DNA of 64,000 nucleotides from DATAUK01 sp036268295 (lineage in GTDB: Bacteria > Actinomycetota > Actinomycetes > JAFAQI01). The stretch spans positions 1 through 64,000 of the forward strand of contig DATAUK010000036.1 of assembly GCA_036268295.1 (NCBI GenBank), read 5' to 3'. The notes beneath the pieces are model-generated. The model was given only the letters and a program-made list of their open reading frames with translations. It was not told the origin of the DNA and searched no databases. Of this stretch, positions 60,641-64,000 are shown one piece after another (positions within the stretch are counted from its first letter, which is position 1; each line of letters begins with the position of its first letter). The position numbers and the translations under genes are program-made.

Positions 60641-61059
60641 GTGGCCGTTCCGCTCCCGTGCTTGTGCAGCGTGATCGTCACGCGGCGGTCGGCGTCGGCG
60701 TCGCTGTCGACCTCCCCGGCGAGCGCGGACAGCACCGTCCAGGCGAACGTGTCGCGTGAGGGCTGCTGGCCGTCGCGGGTCGCGACGCTCACACCCACCC
60801 GGATCGCGCCGTCGTCGAGCTGGAACTCACAGGTGATGTCGGCACCGGGAAGTGCCTGGGGCAGCAGCATCGCGCAGGCCTCGTCGACCGCGATCCGCAG
60901 GTCCTCGATCTCATCGATGGTGAAGTCGAGCCGGGCAGCCAGGCCCGCCGTTGCGGTCCGCAGGACCGAGAGGTACGCACTGTCGGCGGGCAGCGTGATC
61001 ACCACGACGTCGCGAGCCTTGGCGGCCGACATGCTTGTGCTGGCCGAGACATCCGCCAC
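60637..61059 (-). CDS. rsbW: Anti-sigma regulatory factor RsbW (serine kinase-type ATPase)
   Basis: This 140-residue GHKL ATPase binds and inhibits the sigma factor encoded next. It has TLPADSAYLSVLRTATAGLA, then FTIDEIEDLRIAVDEACAML, the N-box, and a short G-box region DTFAWTVLSALAGEVDS. The N-box is DEACAML rather than the more usual DEALTNA/DEACTN form, so the Mg-ligating Asn is not evident, although RsbW/UsfX-type actinobacterial proteins vary here. ATGA overlap with sigF. No RsbV antagonist gene is present nearby. GTG 61059 is used; ATG ten codons in is also possible. Confidence 0.88.
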   Translation of the reverse strand: MADVSASTSMSAAKARDVVVITLPADSAYLSVLRTATAGLAARLDFTIDEIEDLRIAVDEACAMLLPQALPGADITCEFQLDDGAIRVGVSVATRDGQQPSRDTFAWTVLSALAGEVDSDADADRRVTITLHKHGSGTAT

Positions 61060-61105
61060 GTGCGCTCCCGCGATTTTTCCGACGAAGACCTGGGCCTGCA
61101 GTAAG

Positions 61106-61131
61106 AGTCCCTGATCGAGTGGTTTTCAAAC
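61106..61131 (-). promoter_or_regulatory. SigF-type promoter upstream of rsbW-sigF
   Basis: On the minus strand GTTT (61131-61128), a 16-base spacer and GGGACT (61111-61106). The SigF/SigB consensus is GTTT-N15-17-GGGTAT, so the -35 box and spacing fit and the -10 box matches at GGG and the final T. It lies 47 bases before the rsbW start. Confidence 0.55.
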
Positions 61132-61222
61132 TCAAAAGTAGCCCACGCCCGTGACGTCCCACCGCTCAACCGGGGAGCGTCCCCCATCAACTGTCTAACG
61201 TTCAACGTTACGGTTCATGTTC

Positions 61223-61702
61223 TCACGCTCGGTCGAGTGTGAGGCGCCAGGTCGTCCACTCGTCATTGGGGGCCGCGCCGAGCGCGCGGTAGAACCCGAT
61301 CGCCGGCTCGTTCCAGTCCAGCACCGACCACTCGACCCGGCCGTAGCCACGCTCGCGGGCTAACTCGACCAGCCTCAGCAGCAGCGCCTTGCCCAGCCCG
61401 TGACCGCGAGCCTGCGGCCGGACGAACAGGTCCTCGAGGTAGATCCCGGGCCGGCCGAGCCAGGTGGAGAAGTTGCAGAACCACAGCGCGAAGCCGACGA
61501 CTTGCCCGTCGAGCTCGGCGACGTGGCAGGTCGCGACCGGCGCGATGCCGTCCTGGTCGATGCCGAACAGCGCGGCAGCGAGATCGGACTCGGTGGCGAC
61601 CACCTCGTGCCCGGCCTTCTCGTAGCCGGCGAGGTCGCGGATCAGCGACAAGATGACGGGCACGTCACCGGCCGTGGCGAGACGGATCAATGACGTGCCC
61701 AT
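61223..61702 (-). CDS. GNAT family N-acetyltransferase (diamine acetyltransferase-like)
   Basis: A 159-residue acetyl-CoA dependent transferase. It opens IRLATAGDVPVILSLIRDLA and has YLEDLFVRPQARGHGLGKAL, which contains the acetyl-CoA loop (Arg-Gly-x-Gly-x-Gly/Lys), then VEWSVLDWNEPAIGFYRALG. This sequence is typical of the spermidine/spermine or thialysine acetyltransferase group (SSAT2-like). The substrate is not certain. ATG 61702 starts the conserved region; the longer open frame to 61927 shadows sodN. It lies 29 bases downstream of the sodN stop on the same strand. Confidence 0.85.
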   Translation of the reverse strand: MGTSLIRLATAGDVPVILSLIRDLAGYEKAGHEVVATESDLAAALFGIDQDGIAPVATCHVAELDGQVVGFALWFCNFSTWLGRPGIYLEDLFVRPQARGHGLGKALLLRLVELARERGYGRVEWSVLDWNEPAIGFYRALGAAPNDEWTTWRLTLDRA

Positions 61703-61731
61703 CGAGAGGTTACGTGATGCGCCCGGTCGGG

Positions 61732-62133
61732 CTAGGCCTTCTTGGTCTCCCAGAAGATCTTGTCGATCTCGGCGATCTGATCCAGCAGCTTCTGGCCGTC
61801 CGCCGGGTCGACCTTGCCCTTCGCGCCCGCGGCGCCGGCCTGCTTGGTCGCGTCGTTGAACAGCTGGTGCAGGTTGGGGTACTTCTCGAAGTGCGGCGGC
61901 TTGAAGTAGTCGGTCCACAGCACCCACAGGTGGTGCTTGACCAGCTCGGCGCGTTGCTCTTTGATCACCAGCGCCCGGGCCCGGAACACCGGGTCGTCGT
62001 TGTCCTGGTACTTCTCCATGATCGCCTTGACCGACTCGGCCTCGATCCGGGCCTGCGCGGGGTCGTAGACGCCGCAGGGCAGGTCACAGTGGGCGGAGAC
62101 GACGAGGCGCGGCGAACGCGTCCTACGCAGCAT
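61732..62133 (-). CDS. sodN: Nickel superoxide dismutase
   Basis: This 133-residue precursor makes the Ni enzyme that disproportionates superoxide. A short propeptide (MLRRTRSPRLVVSA) precedes the nickel hook HCDLPCGVYDP, whose His1, Cys2 and Cys6 bind the metal after cleavage. The rest is the four-helix bundle with VKHHLWVLWTDYFKPPHFEK. ATG start with AGGAGGA upstream. The maturation protease sodX is encoded divergently 80 bases away. A 12-base perfect palindrome in the gap is a candidate regulator site. Confidence 0.95.
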   Translation of the reverse strand: MLRRTRSPRLVVSAHCDLPCGVYDPAQARIEAESVKAIMEKYQDNDDPVFRARALVIKEQRAELVKHHLWVLWTDYFKPPHFEKYPNLHQLFNDATKQAGAAGAKGKVDPADGQKLLDQIAEIDKIFWETKKA

Positions 62134-62160
62134 GGGTCCTCCTGGACTTTGAGTGGGTCT

Positions 62161-62172
62161 TGTCCTAGGACA
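62161..62172. promoter_or_regulatory. Perfect palindrome between sodN and sodX
   Basis: TGTCCTAGGACA is a 12-base perfect palindrome in the divergent promoter region, 28 bases upstream of the sodN ATG. It overlaps TAGGAC/TAGTGT -10-like boxes. It does not resemble the Streptomyces Nur consensus. Confidence 0.4.
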
Positions 62173-62213
62173 CTATTCCTGCGGGCGGGACGCATTACAC
62201 ATCGGGAGTCGAC

Positions 62214-62549
62214 TTGGCGCTGGCGCGAATGCTGCCGCTGCGGCGCGTGGTCGTCCAAGGCCCGTCCATGGCGCCGACGCTTCACCACGGTGATCGGCTG
62301 CTGGTCTGGCTGCGGGCGCCTCGTCGTACCCCGGCTGTCGGGCGAATCGTACTCGTCAACCTTCCTGGACGCCCGCTGTCGGTGAAGCGACTGACCGCCG
62401 CCGAGGACGGCGACGGCCTGATTCGGATCCAGGGCGACAACGAGTTTGCCAGTACCGACAGTCGCCAACTCGGATCGCTCCCGGCAAGCTTGATTGACGG
62501 GATCGTTTTGTGCCGATTCTGGCCTCGGCCGCGGCGGTTCGTGCCGTAG
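62214..62549 (+). CDS. sodX: Nickel superoxide dismutase maturation protease
   Basis: This 111-residue S24/S26-type protease removes the NiSOD propeptide. Catalytic serine: VVVQGPSMAPTLHHGDRLLV. General-base lysine: GRPLSVKRLTAAED. The closing IQGDNEFASTDSRQLGSLPA is the signal-peptidase-like box E. Length is right for SodX, and its divergent placement with sodN is the known arrangement. TTG 62214 has GGGAG five bases upstream; an ATG five codons later is possible. Confidence 0.9.
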   Translation: MALARMLPLRRVVVQGPSMAPTLHHGDRLLVWLRAPRRTPAVGRIVLVNLPGRPLSVKRLTAAEDGDGLIRIQGDNEFASTDSRQLGSLPASLIDGIVLCRFWPRPRRFVP

Positions 62550-62555
62550 CCCAAA

Positions 62556-63464
62556 TTGGCCGGTAAATGGTTCACCCGAACCATCCAGAAATCGGTTGCG
62601 GCAGTCGAGGAGTATTTCGTGACGTCTGTCGCTGCTGCCCGAATTTCCGGCGCCGGGGTACCGCGCCGGAGCTCGGGCGCGCCGCCCGCCAAGCCTGCCG
62701 GCAAGCAGGTTGCTGGCTTCTCGCTGCCGCGGATCTCGATCCCGTGGAACGAGCCGATGCCGTGGACGTTCCTGCTGGTCGCGGTGCTGCTGGTCATCCT
62801 CGGCGCTCACAACCGGATCGCCCGCGACATCGGAACCGCCGCGCCGCCCTCCCAGGGCGCCGTCACGGCGCTCAGTACGGCTGACAACCCGCCGGTGGGG
62901 TTGTCGCCGCAGGCGAGCTCTGACGGCGACCAGAGCGCTGCTCCGCTGCCAACGCACGCACCTCGCGACCCGTTCCAGGCGCTGGTCTCGGCCGCCGGGG
63001 CGCGGGTGCCCGCTGTCGCGCTGCCGATCGCCAAGGCCGGATCGCTGGCCACGACCCACGTCAAGCACCACGGCGCGCCCCCGGTGACGGTGGCGCCCGG
63101 CGGCGGATCGTCGAGCCTGCCGACCGCAACGCTGCCGATCACCTCAAACAGTGGCAGTGGCACTACCCACAGTGGCACTACCCACAGCGGCGCTACCCAC
63201 AGCGGCAGCTCGGCCAGTGGCAGCTCACCGAGTGGCAGCTCACCGAGGAGCGCCGGCTCCTCGACCAGCGGTCGGTGCCTCGATGTTCACGTCGTACGCG
63301 CCGGCGAGAGCCTGTGGTCGATCGCGCAGCAGCACGTCAACCAAACTGGACACGGCAACACCAATAGCTACTGGCACCGGATCTACCACGCGAACTCCCA
63401 GCTGATCGGCGCCAACCCCAGCCAGATCGCGATCGGGCTGCACCTGTGCCTCCCCTCGCCCTAA
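62556..63464 (+). CDS. LysM-domain membrane-anchored protein with Ser/Gly/Thr repeat linker
   Basis: This 302-residue protein has one transmembrane segment near residues 68-86 (PWTFLLVAVLLVILGA), so it has a cytoplasmic N-terminus. A low-complexity linker follows, in which a 15-base repeat (63150-63246) encodes SGTTH/SGSSP units. The C-terminal LysM domain is CLDVHVVRAGESLWSIAQQH with YWHRIYHANSQLIGANPSQI, which binds peptidoglycan. It probably anchors or spaces at the cell wall; no catalytic domain is attached. TTG start six bases after sodX, without a strong ribosome site; an alternative start downstream is possible. Confidence 0.75.
   Translation: MAGKWFTRTIQKSVAAVEEYFVTSVAAARISGAGVPRRSSGAPPAKPAGKQVAGFSLPRISIPWNEPMPWTFLLVAVLLVILGAHNRIARDIGTAAPPSQGAVTALSTADNPPVGLSPQASSDGDQSAAPLPTHAPRDPFQALVSAAGARVPAVALPIAKAGSLATTHVKHHGAPPVTVAPGGGSSSLPTATLPITSNSGSGTTHSGTTHSGATHSGSSASGSSPSGSSPRSAGSSTSGRCLDVHVVRAGESLWSIAQQHVNQTGHGNTNSYWHRIYHANSQLIGANPSQIAIGLHLCLPSP
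63150..63246 (+). repeat. Tandem 15-bp repeat in the LysM protein linker
   Basis: About six 15-base units of the type CAGTGGCACTACC plus variants, first encoding SGTTH then SGSSP. Such repeats can change copy number by slippage without shifting the frame. Confidence 0.7.
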
Positions 63465-63470
63465 GCCATA

Positions 63471-63525
63471 CCCCGCGTATGTGCCATCGGTGGGGCTAGG
63501 GCCCCACGCATGTGCCATCGGTGGG
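63471..63525. repeat. Intergenic repeat cluster B (two copies of the approx. 19-bp unit)
   Basis: Copies at 63471-63495 (one mismatch in the core) and 63502-63525, both on the plus strand, contain the same ATGTGCCATCGGTGGG core as cluster A at 6351-6436. Cluster B lies in the 89-base gap between the convergent LysM and ABC ATPase genes. Confidence 0.8.
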
Positions 63526-63553
63526 CTAGCGGCCCACGGACAGTCCGCGGTCT

Positions 63554-64000
63554 CTACAGCACCTTCGACAGGAAGCTTTGGGTCCGCTCGTGCTGCGGGT
63601 TGGTGATGACGTCTCGCGGCTTGCCGGATTCGACCACTACGCCGCCGTCCATGAAGACCAACTTGTCGCCGACCTCGCGGGCAAAGCCCATCTCATGGGT
63701 GACAACAAACATTGTCATCCCGCTGGTCGCCAGCTCTCGCATCACGTCGAGTACGTCGCCGACCAGCTCCGGATCCAGCGCACTGGTCGGCTCGTCGAAC
63801 AGCATCAGCTTGGGCTCCATGGCCAGTGCCCTGGCGATCGCGACCCGCTGTTGCTGGCCCCCGGAGAGCTGGCGCGGATAGGCGTCCTCGCGACCCTCGA
63901 GCCCGACTTGGGCGAGCAGCCGGCGACCGTTGTCGTCGGCCTCGTCCTTGGACGCCTTCTTGACCCGGACCGGCGCCTCGACGATGTTGCCCAGCGCCGT
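63554..64000 (-). CDS. glnQ: Polar amino acid ABC transporter ATP-binding protein (C-terminal part)
   Basis: The frame runs off the window edge, leaving 148 residues of the ATPase subunit. Present are the ABC signature LSGGQQQRVAIARALAMEPK, Walker B LMLFDEPTSALDPELVGDVL, the switch histidine VVTHEMGFAREVGD and the ending TNPQHERTQSFLSKVL. This ending is typical of GlnQ/HisP-type amino acid importers. Walker A and the partner permease and binding protein lie beyond 64000. The amino acid imported cannot be told from this piece. Confidence 0.9.
   Translation of the reverse strand, partial: TALGNIVEAPVRVKKASKDEADDNGRRLLAQVGLEGREDAYPRQLSGGQQQRVAIARALAMEPKLMLFDEPTSALDPELVGDVLDVMRELATSGMTMFVVTHEMGFAREVGDKLVFMDGGVVVESGKPRDVITNPQHERTQSFLSKVL

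Noticed and set aside
1..64000. tRNA, rRNA or integrase-attachment features
   Set aside because: No tRNA- or rRNA-like sequence and no integrase, transposase or attachment-site duplication was recognised by eye; a covariance-model scan could not be run.

Overview
This window is high-GC DNA from an actinobacterium (Actinomycetota). The genus cannot be named from the sequence. The indicators are pervasive GTG starts, a WhiB1 protein, a SigR/RsrA pair, the 24-residue ribosomal protein bL37, a PdtaS histidine kinase, nickel superoxide dismutase, a DesA3-type desaturase and a probable 10-methyl fatty acid (tuberculostearate-type) gene pair. From about 39.8 to 59.3 kb, gene content and partial order match the conserved block known in Mycobacterium tuberculosis as Rv3218-Rv3230c and in Streptomyces as the aroA-sigR-rsrA neighbourhood. 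That marks this part as core chromosome.

Layout. 0-10.5 kb holds the tail of a family-5 solute-binding protein, an ArsR-like regulator, a lipoprotein with no normal start codon, a large secreted subtilase-fold protease with Ig-like repeats, a SNF2/SWIM helicase and a DUF2786 protein. 10.6-14.2 kb is a rhamnose catabolism pair: a rhamnulose-1-phosphate aldolase/dehydrogenase fusion, and a rhamnulokinase that is broken because about 285 bp inside the gene lies on the opposite strand. 14.3-25.2 kb is a glycoconjugate cluster: GT-C type membrane glycosyltransferases, a polyprenyl-phosphate type GT2, a flippase-like membrane protein, a UDP-sulfoquinovose synthase, a possible 2OG-Fe(II) oxygenase and an ATP-grasp ligase. 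25.2-27 kb holds a DUF2231 protein behind a seven-codon leader ORF and a shattered DUF222/HNH (13E12-type) gene. 27-39.9 kb is lipid and transport biology: an acyl-CoA synthetase, two MMPL exporters, a LuxR relic, the fatty-acid methyltransferase/reductase pair, MarR plus MFS, and an acyltransferase.

39.8-61 kb is the conserved block: desaturase and ferredoxin reductase facing a TetR regulator, HisN, TetR plus diiron protein, RsgA, AroA, SigR-RsrA, bL37, biotin carboxylase, enoyl-CoA hydratase, biotin carrier, PilT, PdtaS, WhiB1 with a CRP-type site, a lipid kinase, and the RsbW-SigF stress operon with a SigF-like promoter. 61-64 kb holds a GNAT enzyme, NiSOD (sodN) facing its protease sodX, a LysM protein and the end of a polar amino-acid ABC ATPase gene.

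Two features cut across the window. First, at about ten genes a -10 hexamer lies exactly 6-7 nt before a GTG (once ATG) start, the signature of leaderless transcription; this decided several starts. Second, an intergenic repeat unit occurs in two clusters 57 kb apart. The strongest oddity is the internal inversion of rhamnulokinase: flipping the segment restores one continuous family-length reading frame.
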